From contig NZ_PRLD01000001.1 of the NCBI RefSeq assembly GCF_003287405.1, positions 412,008 to 476,007 of the forward strand: a DNA stretch of 64,000 bases, in the 5' to 3' direction. Origin of the DNA: Faecalibacterium prausnitzii (GTDB taxonomy: Bacteria; Bacillota; Clostridia; Oscillospirales; Ruminococcaceae). Below the pieces are notes generated by a model. It was not told the DNA's origin, did not search any database, and was given only the letters and a program-made list of their open reading frames with translations. A program made the position numbers and the translations under genes. Positions 11,166-19,251 of the stretch are shown piece after piece; positions within the stretch are counted from its first letter, which is position 1; every line of letters starts with the position of its first letter.

Positions 11166-12587
11166 ATGGCGATCTCAAAACTCAAACCCCGCCATGCCAG
11201 CGAGGGGCGCAGCATTGCCGCTGTGTTAAAAGACCGGCTGGACTATGACAAGAATCCAGAGAAAACAGACGGCGGCTTACTGGTCACTGGCTATCAGTGT
11301 TCCCCGGATACGGCATGGCAGGAATTTGCGGTGTCCAAGCAGATTTATACCGCTACAACCGGGCGCAAACGTGCCCCGGATCAGGATGTGATTTCTTATC
11401 TGATTATCCAGTCCTTTGAGCCGGGAACCATCACGCCGGAGGATGCCAATAAGCTGGGATATAAATTGGCTTTGGAGTTTACTGGTGGAGAACATCAATT
11501 TATTGTGGCGACCCATGTGGATAAGAAGCATATCCATAATCACATCGAATTTAACAGCACCGCTCTGGACTGCTCCCACAAGTTCAACAATGTGAAAAAC
11601 AGCTTTCTCCCTCTACGGAAAGCCAATGACCGGATATGCCAGGAATTTGGCTTGAACATCATTGAAGAACCCCAGGAAAAAGGCAAGCACTATGCGGAGT
11701 GGGCGGCAGAGAAAAACGGCAAGAGTTGGAAAAATCTCTTGCGGAAAAATATTGACCGGATACTGCCTGCGGTTAAGACTTTTGATGAATTTCTGGAAGC
11801 TATGCGGCAGGAGGGCTATGAGGTCGTCCAGAGTAAAAAGATTCTGAAATTTCGTGCCCAGGGACAGGAGCGTTTTACCCGCTCCCGGACACTGGGAGCC
11901 GATTACACGCTGGAAGCCCTGCAAGAGCGTATTGGAAAGACCCAGTTACCCCGCCGTAAAAAGAAAGTCAATCTGGAAAAGGATACCCGTATCAATCTGC
12001 TTATGGACATTCAGGCCCGCCTGCAAGGGCGTGGCCCTGGCATGGAGCGGTGGATGAAGATTCACAATCTGAAAGAGGCCGCAAAAACCCTCAACTATCT
12101 TACAGAGCATGGTATCACGGAGTATGATGTTCTGGTATCCAAAGCAGAAACGGCTTCGGCAGATTTTGAAGCGGTTTCTACCTCTATCAAGCAGATAGAA
12201 CATCGTATGGAACAGATCGCAGCCTTAAAGACGCATATCATCAACTATGCCAAGACCCGGAATACCTATCTGGCTTACCGGAAAACAAAAGCTGCGGATA
12301 AACCGGCGTTTAGGGCAGCCCATGAAACGGATCTGCTTCTGCATGAAGCGGCGAAGCGGGCGTTTGATGCCCAAGGCGTGAAGAAGCTGCCGACGGTTAA
12401 GGTGCTGCAAGCGGAGTACACCGACCTGCTGGCAAAGAAAAAAGCAGCCTATGAGGATTTCAAGCGGCTGCGGCAGGAAAATCAGGAATTGCAGGCGGTC
12501 AAGTCAAATGTGGACAGTCTGCTTCAGATTAAGCAGGAAGAAAAGAAAGAACAGGAACAAGAGAAAAAACAGGAGCAAGACCGCTAA
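11166..12587 (+). CDS. Relaxase/mobilization nuclease (MobA/VirD2 type)
   Basis: A 473-residue relaxase. The histidine motif THVDKKHIHNHIEFNS, near residue 120, is the metal-binding HxxHNH site of the family. The C-terminal third is Lys/Glu/Gln-rich and coiled coil. The protein nicks oriT and pilots the single strand during conjugation. The start ATG at 11166 is chosen because GAAAGGAGCC lies eight bases upstream; an in-frame extension to 11133 has no such site. It forms a mobilisation module with mobC and the giant helicase. Confidence 0.9.
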   Translation: MAISKLKPRHASEGRSIAAVLKDRLDYDKNPEKTDGGLLVTGYQCSPDTAWQEFAVSKQIYTATTGRKRAPDQDVISYLIIQSFEPGTITPEDANKLGYKLALEFTGGEHQFIVATHVDKKHIHNHIEFNSTALDCSHKFNNVKNSFLPLRKANDRICQEFGLNIIEEPQEKGKHYAEWAAEKNGKSWKNLLRKNIDRILPAVKTFDEFLEAMRQEGYEVVQSKKILKFRAQGQERFTRSRTLGADYTLEALQERIGKTQLPRRKKKVNLEKDTRINLLMDIQARLQGRGPGMERWMKIHNLKEAAKTLNYLTEHGITEYDVLVSKAETASADFEAVSTSIKQIEHRMEQIAALKTHIINYAKTRNTYLAYRKTKAADKPAFRAAHETDLLLHEAAKRAFDAQGVKKLPTVKVLQAEYTDLLAKKKAAYEDFKRLRQENQELQAVKSNVDSLLQIKQEEKKEQEQEKKQEQDR

Positions 12588-12596
12588 GGTATTAGG

Positions 12597-12638
12597 AAAA
12601 CCGGAAGCCGTGGCATAGTGTCCAGCTTCCGGTTTTTT
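12597..12638 (+). terminator. Rho-independent terminator after relaxase
   Basis: AAAACCGGAAGC and GCTTCCGGTTTT form a perfect 12-bp stem with a 16-nt loop, followed by TTTTCTTTT. It closes the mobilisation operon. Confidence 0.85.
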
Positions 12639-12639
12639 C

Positions 12640-12945
12640 TTTTATAAGCGAAGCGTAGCCACCACAATTATGTGGTGTTCGGTCAGAGTTGCGCCAGCAC
12701 TCTGCCGGGGGCTTGGGGAACTCCCCAACAAGCGGAAAGGGATAAACTTCTGCCCTCCGCCCCATAAGGGGTGGAGGGCAAAAGGATATCCCTTTCCATT
12801 GCTTGCAAAATCTTTCGTTATTTGCTCCCGTGTACCGCATCTTGCTACTTTCCAAAAGGATAGTGCCTTTCAAAAAAGTACATTCTTGTTTAGATTTGTC
12901 CGGGATGATACCCTAAACATGAATACATAGAAAGGACATATACTC
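12640..12945. other. Non-coding region with nested hairpins ahead of cargo
   Basis: I see no convincing gene. The stretch holds three structures: CCACA-ATTA-TGTGG near 12661-12675, TTGGGG-aact-CCCCAA at 12713-12728, and a nested stem at 12734-12797 (outer 10 bp GGAAAGGGAT/ATCCCTTTCC, inner 12 bp GCCCTCCGCCCC/GGGGTGGAGGGC). A regulatory repeat at 12858-12888 lies just upstream of the radical SAM gene. An open frame through the stem region reads mirror-like sequence and looks spurious. Confidence 0.6.
12858..12888 (+). promoter_or_regulatory. Repeat shared with nitroreductase promoter (candidate HxlR box)
   Basis: The 31-bp sequence beginning GGATAGTGCC and ending CATTCTTG matches 14519-14549 at 29 of 31 positions. 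One copy lies before the radical SAM gene and the other before the nitroreductase gene and its divergent HxlR regulator. The dyad ATAGTGCCTAT in the second copy resembles an HxlR operator. Assignment to HxlR is an inference from position. Confidence 0.55.
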
Positions 12946-13971
12946 ATGAAAGATATAGAAATTGGGCCTATTCGCCCGCCCTCTGAGAGTAATAGCCTAC
13001 TGATACGAGTTACAAGAGGATGTCATTGGAATAAGTGCTATTTTTGTGGGCTTTATAAATCCATGCAGTTTTCCATGCGTCCCATCGACGAAACCATAGA
13101 GGACATTAGACAGCAAGCCCAGTTTTATCAGGGCAAGAAAATCAATTCCTGTTTCTTGCAGGACGGGGATGCTCTGGTGTTGAAAACAGATTATTTGCTT
13201 CGCATATTGGACGCAATCAATCAGTATTTCCCCGACATTCAATACATCACTTCCTATGCCCGTGCGGATAGTATCACTCGGAAAACTCCAGCAGAGTTAA
13301 AGATACTCCGGCAAGCTGGACTAAATCATCTCTACTGCGGAATGGAAACCGGTTCAGCTCAGATATTGAGACTAATAAATAAAGGATTCGATTCAGATAC
13401 GGTTGTACGAAGTGGCTGCATGGCAAAAGACGCTGACATGATTTTGTCAGAGTTTATATTGCTTGGGATCGGCGGTAAAGAGTTATCGGAAGAAAATGCG
13501 ATCCAGACGGCAAAAGCATTGAACGTGATCCAGCCTGATTTTATCCGTGTCCATGCTACGGGTATTAAACCGGAATCCAAGCTGGGGGAGTTCGTCCGTG
13601 ATGGCTCTTTCACCTTGCAATCAGAAGAAGAAATTGTAATAGAGCAAAAGATGTTTTTGCAGCAGTTACAAGCGATGGACAGCTACTATGTAAATGAACA
13701 CATCATCAATCTTCTTCTGGAAGTCCGGGGCAATTTGCGGACAGAGAAACAGGAAATGCTATCGGCGATTGATCGGTTTTTGTCTTTATCCCCGGATGAA
13801 AAACTTCTTTTTACGATTGGCAGGCGGCTCAACATTTTCTTTCTGCTGGATGATCTGAAAAAGCCGGAGCTGCATAAAAAGGCGGAAGAAAGCTTGAAAA
13901 ATATTTTGGGTAAAAGTCCAGATGTTGACTTTGTTGCGCTGTGTAATTATATTAGGCAATCCCAAATTTGA
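12946..13971 (+). CDS. Radical SAM protein (Elp3/MiaB-like fold), function unknown
   Basis: A 341-residue protein with the radical SAM cluster motif CHWNKCYFC near residue 25, which would hold a [4Fe-4S] cluster and split S-adenosylmethionine. Downstream GMETGS and LILGIGGK-like segments fit the Elp3-type radical SAM barrel. The substrate is not evident. The start ATG has AGAAAGGAC about eight bases upstream. The gene sits alone on the plus strand and shares its upstream repeat (12858-12888) with the nitroreductase gene at 14628, so the two may be co-regulated by the HxlR protein encoded at 14119-14481. Confidence 0.82.
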   Translation: MKDIEIGPIRPPSESNSLLIRVTRGCHWNKCYFCGLYKSMQFSMRPIDETIEDIRQQAQFYQGKKINSCFLQDGDALVLKTDYLLRILDAINQYFPDIQYITSYARADSITRKTPAELKILRQAGLNHLYCGMETGSAQILRLINKGFDSDTVVRSGCMAKDADMILSEFILLGIGGKELSEENAIQTAKALNVIQPDFIRVHATGIKPESKLGEFVRDGSFTLQSEEEIVIEQKMFLQQLQAMDSYYVNEHIINLLLEVRGNLRTEKQEMLSAIDRFLSLSPDEKLLFTIGRRLNIFFLLDDLKKPELHKKAEESLKNILGKSPDVDFVALCNYIRQSQI

Positions 13972-14118
13972 TTTCTCAATTTTCTTTCTATATCTCCTTT
14001 ACAAATTCCAGATTTATTGGCTCATATTATGACAGTTTGGTTCTTATGATACAACACATTCTAACAAAGCACAACATACGGGTAGTTACCATGAAAAGGC
14101 GATTATCCAATTTTTGTA

Positions 14119-14481
14119 TTATTGAGAGTTATGATTTTGACAGCATGGTGCCTGAACATCCAGCCCGTCCAGATAACTGTTTCCCCATTGGCACATTGCG
14201 TCCAAAATAGGGATAAGGCTCCTGCCAAAAGCAGTGAGGGAATACAGAGTCTTTGGTGGCTTTTCCGGTATAACTTCACGATGAATGATACCACTGTTTT
14301 CCAGATCATGGAGCTGTTGAGAGAGCATTTTAGGGGTTGCTTTTGGTATGAGTCGCTGCAATTCAGCATAGTGCAGGGGATGGTCTATCAGAAACCAGAG
14401 AATCACCGGCTTATATTTGCCGCCGATTAAGGACAATGTTACTTCAATAGGGCAGTTATTTGGGTTCGTTTCGCATTTCAT
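14119..14481 (-). CDS. HxlR-family transcriptional regulator
   Basis: This 120-residue winged-helix protein has the HxlR hallmarks: CPIEVTLSLIGGKYKPVILWFL at the start, YAELQRLIPKATPKMLSQQL as the recognition-helix region, and LTAFGRSLIPILDAM toward the end. HxlR proteins often sense electrophiles or disulfide stress through the N-terminal Cys; here Cys3 and Cys9 are present. It is divergent from the nitroreductase gene with a 146-bp shared intergenic region, the standard layout for a repressor and its redox target. Confidence 0.9.
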   Translation of the reverse strand: MKCETNPNNCPIEVTLSLIGGKYKPVILWFLIDHPLHYAELQRLIPKATPKMLSQQLHDLENSGIIHREVIPEKPPKTLYSLTAFGRSLIPILDAMCQWGNSYLDGLDVQAPCCQNHNSQ

Positions 14482-14518
14482 TTAAGATAACTCCTTTCAC
14501 GCAAGCTGCTATCTTTTG

Positions 14519-14549
14519 GGATAGTGCCTATCAAAAAAGTGCATTCTTG
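14519..14549 (+). promoter_or_regulatory. Candidate HxlR operator upstream of nitroreductase
   Basis: GGATAGTGCCTATC contains the dyad GATA-gtgcc-TATC. The 31-bp block is repeated before the radical SAM gene (12858-12888) with two mismatches. It lies between the divergent HxlR and nitroreductase genes, where an autoregulatory operator is expected. Confidence 0.6.
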
Positions 14550-14627
14550 CGGTTTTCATTCTAAGTGCTACAATAAATTCAACGGTTGATTTGACACAAT
14601 ACATGATTACAGAAAGGACTTCATACT

Positions 14628-15146
14628 ATGGATTTTATCAATATCGCAAAACAGCGTCACTCGGTACGCAGTTACACTAACCAGAAAGTTGAGCCGGAAA
14701 AGCTGGAGCAGATTTTGGAAGCCGCTCATGTGGCTCCGACTGCGGCGAACCTCCAGCCGGTTCATCTGCTTGTCGTTCAGAGTGAGGAGGGCCTTGCTAA
14801 AATCAGCAAGGCAGCGGGCATCTACGGTGCGCCCCTGGCAATCATCGTGTGCGCCGATCACAATAAGGCATGGACACGGCCTTTCGATAAGAAGCAGAGC
14901 GGTGACATCGACGCTTCCATTTTGACAGATCACATGATGCTCCAGGCCACAGAGCTGGGACTTGGCACGGTATGGGTTTGCTATTTCCAGCCTGATGTGC
15001 TGAAGCAGGAATTTAACCTCCCGGCCAACTTGGAGCCGGTCAACATCCTGGTTGTCGGCTACTCAGATGAGGAGGACGCTGACACCAATCGTTTCGATTC
15101 CCAGCGTATCCCGATGAGCCAGTTGGTTTCCTACGAAAACCTGTAA
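14628..15146 (+). CDS. Nitroreductase-family flavoprotein
   Basis: This 172-residue protein begins DFINIAKQRHSVRSYTNQKV, the FMN-binding start of the nitroreductase family (Arg residues contact the phosphate), followed by APTAANLQPVHLLV and GLGTVWVCYF. Members use FMN and NAD(P)H to reduce nitro groups, quinones or other electrophiles. At 172 residues it is in the short class of the family. AGAAAGGAC precedes the ATG. It is likely controlled by the divergent HxlR regulator. Confidence 0.9.
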   Translation: MDFINIAKQRHSVRSYTNQKVEPEKLEQILEAAHVAPTAANLQPVHLLVVQSEEGLAKISKAAGIYGAPLAIIVCADHNKAWTRPFDKKQSGDIDASILTDHMMLQATELGLGTVWVCYFQPDVLKQEFNLPANLEPVNILVVGYSDEEDADTNRFDSQRIPMSQLVSYENL

Positions 15147-15191
15147 CGAGCGTCCAGCGCAGCCCCTGCCCACAACGCAGGGGCTGCCTTT

Positions 15192-15509
15192 TCATCTTTC
15201 TGAAATATGGGCATAGGTTTCTTCCAGTACCCATCCGATATGTTCATCCTGCAAGGAATAGATTACTTTCTTTCCCTCTTTGCGTGACCGGACTAATCGA
15301 ACAATCCGCAATGCACGGAGTTGGTGGGATAAAGCGGATTCTGTAACACCGATTTCCTTGGCAAGATCACTGACGCAGTATTCTTTCTGCGTTAGATGCC
15401 AGAGGATTCGCATTCGGGTATGGTCGCCCATTGCCTTATGCAATTCAGCCAGTTGCTCTAATTCGGCAGCACTGGGAATTGCGGAAACAATTTTTTCTGT
15501 TTTGTCCAT
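15192..15509 (-). CDS. ArsR/SmtB-family regulator (CzrA-like)
   Basis: A 105-residue winged-helix protein with KAMGDHTRMRILWHLTQKEYCVSDLAKEIGVTESALSHQLRALR, the ArsR helix-turn-helix. The C-terminal DEHIGWVLEETYAHISER has the spaced Asp/His ligands (D-x-H and H) of the alpha5 zinc site seen in CzrA/SmtB. It is divergent from a second ArsR gene with an 80-bp gap and lies near the Cd/Zn-type ATPase, so zinc or cadmium sensing is likely. Confidence 0.85.
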   Translation of the reverse strand: MDKTEKIVSAIPSAAELEQLAELHKAMGDHTRMRILWHLTQKEYCVSDLAKEIGVTESALSHQLRALRIVRLVRSRKEGKKVIYSLQDEHIGWVLEETYAHISER

Positions 15510-15589
15510 GTATTTTCTCCAATCTATATAAGCTGTTTGACAGATAAAATAGATGCAGGTATCATTATTTCAGGAAGGAGCTGAGCCTT

Positions 15590-15955
15590 ATGCCGCATTA
15601 TAATTTACCTCATAACCACGGGCAGAATATGGAACGGGTTTTAAATAAAATGCCTCACACAGAGGACTTCACAGATATAGCTTTTCTGTTTCAGCAACTT
15701 GGAGATCCGACACGCCTGCGGATATTATGGCTTTTGTGCCATTGCGACGAATGTGTCTGCAATATTGCGGCGGCTGTTGATATGAGTGCCCCGGCTGTAT
15801 CGCATCATCTGCGGATACTAAAGAAAAGCGGCATTATATCCAGCCGGAGGGACGGAAAGGAAGTCTATTATTCTTTAGCCGACACGCCACAGGCAAAGCT
15901 GCTGCATCGTTCCATAGATGCGTTGTTTGAAATATCATGTCCGACTGATTTGTAA
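15590..15955 (+). CDS. ArsR-family regulator (CadC/CmtR-like)
   Basis: This 121-residue protein has QQLGDPTRLRILWLLCHCDECVCNIAAAVDMSAPAVSHHLRILKKSG. The DECVCNI box is the alpha3 ELCVCDL-type metal site of CadC-like regulators, with Cys pairs able to bind Cd, Pb or Zn. A His-rich N-terminus (MPHYNLPHNHG) may add a ligand. It converges on the P-type ATPase gene on the opposite strand, separated by a bidirectional terminator, and probably regulates the HMA-ATPase operon. Confidence 0.87.
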   Translation: MPHYNLPHNHGQNMERVLNKMPHTEDFTDIAFLFQQLGDPTRLRILWLLCHCDECVCNIAAAVDMSAPAVSHHLRILKKSGIISSRRDGKEVYYSLADTPQAKLLHRSIDALFEISCPTDL

Positions 15956-15960
15956 TAGAG

Positions 15961-15998
15961 AAATGCGCCGCAGAAGAAAACAGCGGCGCATTTCTGCT
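15961..15998. terminator. Bidirectional terminator between arsR and cadA-like genes
   Basis: AAATGCGCCGC and GCGGCGCATTT form a perfect 11-bp stem with flanking A and T runs. It lies between two converging genes. Confidence 0.85.
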
Positions 15999-16022
15999 TT
16001 TATTCTCCAACCTGTATTTTCT

Positions 16023-17885
16023 TTACGCAGTCATATTCGGCTGCTTCACACGCATGGCCCGGATTGCGTTCAGGATAGCGATGACAGAAACACCTACGTC
16101 AGCGAATACCGCCGCCCACATATTTGCATACCCCAAAGCGCCTAAAACCAGTACCAGGAATTTAACGCCCAGGGCAAATACGATGTTCTGATTGGCAATA
16201 CCAATGGTCTTACGGGCAATCTTCATAACGGCGGCAATCTTGGACGGTTCATCCGTCATCAGAACGACGTCGGCAGCTTCGATAGCAGCGTCGGAACCCA
16301 AACCTCCCATAGCAATACCTATATCGGCTCTTGCCAGCACAGGGGCATCATTGATACCATCCCCGACAAAGACCAGCTTGCCCTTTTCGCTTTTCTGCTT
16401 CAGCAGATCTTCCACACGGTCAACCTTGTCAGCCGGGAGCAGTTCGGTATATGCCTGATCCAGACCAAGGCGGCCGGCTACCTTTTGCCCAACCGCATCT
16501 GCATCACCGGTCAGCATAACAGTTTTGCGGATACCGGAAGATTTCAGCAGCTTAATAGCTGCCGGTGCATCTTCCTTGACTTCATCTTCGATGACAATAC
16601 ACCCGGCATATTTTCCGTCACAGGCCAGATAAACCACTGTACCAATGGAAACAGACGGTTTGTACTTGATGTGTTCCTTTTCCATTAGTTTGGCGTTGCC
16701 AGCCAGAACCGATTTGCCGTCAATGACAGCCTGCACACCATGACCGGCAATTTCCTGCACGTTGGAAATACGGCTGTTGTCGATTTTCTTCCCATAGGCT
16801 TTCTTGATCGAGAGCGAAATAGGATGGTTGGAATAATCCTCTGCGTATGCCGCCAGCTCCAGAAGTTTTTCCTCTTTCATGCCATTGGGATGGATTTCAC
16901 TTACCGCAAAAGATCCTTTGGTCAAAGTGCCAGTCTTATCAAAGACTACAACTTCGGCATGAGCCAGAGATTCCAGATAGTTGCTGCCCTTTACGAGAAC
17001 ACCAATCTTGGAAGCACCGCCGATACCGCCAAAGAAGCTAAGCGGGATGGAAATGACCAGCGCACAAGGACAGGAAATAACCAGGAAAGTCAAGGCTCTG
17101 TAAATCCAGACGCCAAACGCCTGCCCAGTAATAAGCGGCGGCAGGACTGCCAGCGCAAGGGCGGCAAACACCACCGCAGGCGTGTAGTAACGGGCAAAGC
17201 GTGTAATAAAGTTCTCGGTTTTTCCTTTTTTATCGCTTGCATTTTCAACCAGGTCAAGGATTTTCGCTACGGTGGATTCCCCAAACTCTTTTGTTGTCTG
17301 GATAGTCAAGATACCAGTCTGGTTGATGCAGCCGCTGATGACCTCCATTCCCGGTTCCACCTCACGAGGCATGGATTCGCCTGTGAGGGCGGATGTATCC
17401 AGAGCGGAAGAACCTTTGATGATGGTTCCATCCAACGGGATACGTTCACCCGGCTTTACTACGATAACAGAACCGATCTGAACTTCGTCAGGGTCAACCT
17501 GCACCAGTTTGCCGTCCTGTTCGACGTTCGCATAGTCCGGTCGAATATCCATCAGGCTGGCAATAGATTTTCTGGATTTGGAAACCGCATAAGATTGGAA
17601 CCATTCTCCAACCTGATAGAACAGCATAACGGCGACACCCTCTGAATGTTCGCCTAAAATCAATGCGCCGATGGTGGCAATCGTCATCAGGAAATTTTCA
17701 TCAAACACCTGCCCATGCAGAATGTTCGTAATTGCTTTCCAAACAATATCCCACCCAACTACTGCATAGCAGACAAGGAATACTCCCATCTCCACATATT
17801 CGGGGAGATGGAGCAGACTGCCTGCAAGGAACAGCACCGCCGCCACAAGGATGCGTGTAAGCAGATGCTTTTGTTTTCGTGTCAT
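16023..17885 (-). CDS. cadA: Heavy-metal P1B-type ATPase, Cd2+/Zn2+ export type
   Basis: This 620-residue pump has the P1B hallmarks: TGES in the actuator domain, the transmembrane SCPCALVIS metal site near residue 273, DKTGTLT phosphorylation site near 313, HP dipeptide (YSNHPISLS) and GDGINDAPV near 507. CPC followed by ALVISIPLSFF is typical of Zn/Cd/Pb exporters rather than copper pumps. The protein lacks the usual N-terminal HMA domain; a free 72-residue HMA protein is encoded just upstream at 17950-18168, so the domain appears to be supplied in trans. The two genes form an operon reading leftward. Confidence 0.92.
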   Translation of the reverse strand: MTRKQKHLLTRILVAAVLFLAGSLLHLPEYVEMGVFLVCYAVVGWDIVWKAITNILHGQVFDENFLMTIATIGALILGEHSEGVAVMLFYQVGEWFQSYAVSKSRKSIASLMDIRPDYANVEQDGKLVQVDPDEVQIGSVIVVKPGERIPLDGTIIKGSSALDTSALTGESMPREVEPGMEVISGCINQTGILTIQTTKEFGESTVAKILDLVENASDKKGKTENFITRFARYYTPAVVFAALALAVLPPLITGQAFGVWIYRALTFLVISCPCALVISIPLSFFGGIGGASKIGVLVKGSNYLESLAHAEVVVFDKTGTLTKGSFAVSEIHPNGMKEEKLLELAAYAEDYSNHPISLSIKKAYGKKIDNSRISNVQEIAGHGVQAVIDGKSVLAGNAKLMEKEHIKYKPSVSIGTVVYLACDGKYAGCIVIEDEVKEDAPAAIKLLKSSGIRKTVMLTGDADAVGQKVAGRLGLDQAYTELLPADKVDRVEDLLKQKSEKGKLVFVGDGINDAPVLARADIGIAMGGLGSDAAIEAADVVLMTDEPSKIAAVMKIARKTIGIANQNIVFALGVKFLVLVLGALGYANMWAAVFADVGVSVIAILNAIRAMRVKQPNMTA

Positions 17886-17949
17886 AAGTTAAGTTCTCCT
17901 TTCATGAAAACACCGGCTACCAGGGATGGCAGCCGGTGGATGGCTTTTA

Positions 17950-18168
17950 TTACGCCTTGACGGTTACATCCGGCTCGATCTTTTTAATCAGTGCCTTTGC
18001 TTCGGCCAGGACGGCATCAAACTTGTCATCCGGCGCTTCCAGAACCATCTTCTGGCCCAGGAAGTTGACGGATACGCTGGTAACACCGTCGATTTTCTTT
18101 ACGGCGTTCTGGATTTTGTCCGCACAGTGACCACAATCCAGGTCAATCAGCTTAATTGTCTTTTTCAT
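17950..18168 (-). CDS. Stand-alone heavy-metal-associated (HMA) domain protein
   Basis: A 72-residue ferredoxin-like HMA protein with the metal site LDCGHCADKI (Cys residues two apart in a CxxC). It is the first gene of the leftward operon with the P-type ATPase, 64 bp apart. It likely loads Cd/Zn onto, or regulates, the ATPase that lacks its own N-terminal HMA. AAGGGGGC lies upstream of the ATG on the coding strand. Confidence 0.88.
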   Translation of the reverse strand: MKKTIKLIDLDCGHCADKIQNAVKKIDGVTSVSVNFLGQKMVLEAPDDKFDAVLAEAKALIKKIEPDVTVKA

Positions 18169-18214
18169 GGAGATAGCCCCCTTTCTTTTTGTGATTTGGT
18201 TGGTTTGACATGGC

Positions 18215-18244
18215 TGAACAATTAAAAGGATGTTTAATCGTTCA
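18215..18244 (-). promoter_or_regulatory. Candidate ArsR/SmtB operator upstream of HMA-ATPase operon
   Basis: TGAACAATTAAA and TTTAATCGTTCA are inverted repeats matching at 11 of 12 positions around a 6-bp centre. The site is 47 bp before the HMA gene start. TGAAC-type half sites are typical of SmtB/CzrA/CadC operators, so one of the two ArsR proteins encoded at 15.2-16.0 kb is the likely ligand-sensing repressor. Confidence 0.6.
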
Positions 18245-18304
18245 TGCCGCCAGTATATTCACAAAAAAGCCCTTAGTCAATGGCTTGGGAGCTGATATTG
18301 CCCT

Positions 18305-18330
18305 TTGGATTGGAAAACCTGCTGATTGGA
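18305..18330 (+). repeat. Copy 1 of dispersed box TTGGATTG..CCTGCTGATTGGA
   Basis: TTGGATTGGAAAACCTGC then TGATTGGA resembles the boxes at 22152-22180 and 26153-26181. This copy is the most diverged and lies about 200 bp upstream of a small membrane-protein gene. The rest of 18,245-18,526 shows no convincing gene. Confidence 0.5.
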
Positions 18331-18526
18331 TTTTTACTCAAAAAATCTCTTGCTTTTTGGGTAAAAAAATCTCCTTTATGGAGCGGACACAAAAAGCGAT
18401 ATTTCATATAATAACTCTAACCAAGCAGATAAGGTGCCTTTTTGAGAGAAAGTATTCTATGAATAAAAATCTCGGTTCCTCTGACGAACGAGGCAATCAG
18501 AAAACTTTTAGCTATTAGGTGAAATC

Positions 18527-18679
18527 ATGAGAATTGTTATTGCTGTTTTGATTGGACTTGTTAGCGCAATAGTTGGAACTTGGTTTGCTTTTTTCAATCC
18601 AGGCATCGGGGTAGTAATGTCGGTTAGCATTATTGGAGCGGCTATTATATATTTACTATCAAAAGGAAAAGACCGCTGA
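18527..18679 (+). CDS. Small hydrophobic membrane peptide (50 aa)
   Basis: ATG at 18527 opens 50 residues made almost entirely of two membrane-spanning segments (MRIVIAVLIGLVSAIVG and a glycine-rich GIGVVMSVSIIGAAIIYLL), ending KGKDR, a positive cytoplasmic tail. It has no recognised family. The upstream Shine-Dalgarno is weak (TTAGGTG). It lies in the metal island between the Cd/Zn and Cu operons and precedes another small membrane protein. Confidence 0.45.
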   Translation: MRIVIAVLIGLVSAIVGTWFAFFNPGIGVVMSVSIIGAAIIYLLSKGKDR

Positions 18680-18779
18680 TTTTGGAAACCGTTTTATGCC
18701 AGAAAAATAATACTCTATATTCAAAGTACACAGCAGCTCCGGTCACACTTAGAGCTAATTAGGAGAGAGGCTGATAAAT

Positions 18780-19091
18780 ATGAGCGATAACACTAAAATC
18801 CTTTTCGGTATCTTTTGCTTGATGCTCACTCTTGTATTTCTCTATACTTTAACAGCACTTGGCTTCAACGGAAATGATTCAGCTTTTATCATTCTGGTTT
18901 TAGCGGTAATATCTCTGGTAACTGGATTGATCTTTGGTATTTCGGGGATTCTTTCGAGCCGAAAAAATAATACTCTGCCACACGGGGAGTTTGCTGCTGA
19001 AGCAAGCTCCCTTTTTCTTTTCAGAAAACAGCTAAATGGATTTGAAAGCCTACCCATTGGAGCAGACAAAAAACGGTGCTGGCAAGTATAA
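18780..19091 (+). CDS. Small membrane protein, unknown function
   Basis: This 103-residue protein has two hydrophobic segments (ILFGIFCLMLTLVFLYTLTAL and AFIILVLAVISLVTGLIFGIS) followed by a polar tail. AGGAGAGAGG is nine bases before the ATG. The last 35 residues look less protein-like and could be read-through after a lost stop. No family was recognised. The position just before the copper operon suggests, but does not show, a metal-related role. Confidence 0.5.
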   Translation: MSDNTKILFGIFCLMLTLVFLYTLTALGFNGNDSAFIILVLAVISLVTGLIFGISGILSSRKNNTLPHGEFAAEASSLFLFRKQLNGFESLPIGADKKRCWQV

Positions 19092-19195
19092 TAATGCACG
19101 GTCAAGTAATGACCATTCGTGCAACGCTATGACTGGGGCGGACAGGTATCTTTCCCCCAAAGATGCCAAACGCCCCTTTCCATAACGGTTTTTAG

Positions 19196-19214
19196 TGCCC
19201 TACGGGGGGAGGGT
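19196..19214 (+). promoter_or_regulatory. Candidate CsoR operator of the copper operon
   Basis: The G/C-rich sequence TGCCCTACGGGGGGAGGGTA resembles CsoR operators (TACCC-T-A-GGGTA type dyads with a central G tract). It lies about 40 bp upstream of the copA start, and the operon encodes its own CsoR at 21837-22100. Confidence 0.55.
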
Positions 19215-19251
19215 ACTCGCACAATACCCAAAAAGAAAGAAGGGATAATTT

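Noticed and set aside
12670..12930. Open frame of 86 residues before the radical SAM gene
   Set aside because: It runs through the nested hairpin, so its peptide is mirror-like, and it lacks a ribosome binding site.
18210..18518. Open frame of 102 residues upstream of the small membrane peptide
   Set aside because: It overlaps the candidate ArsR operator, and its composition is not protein-like.
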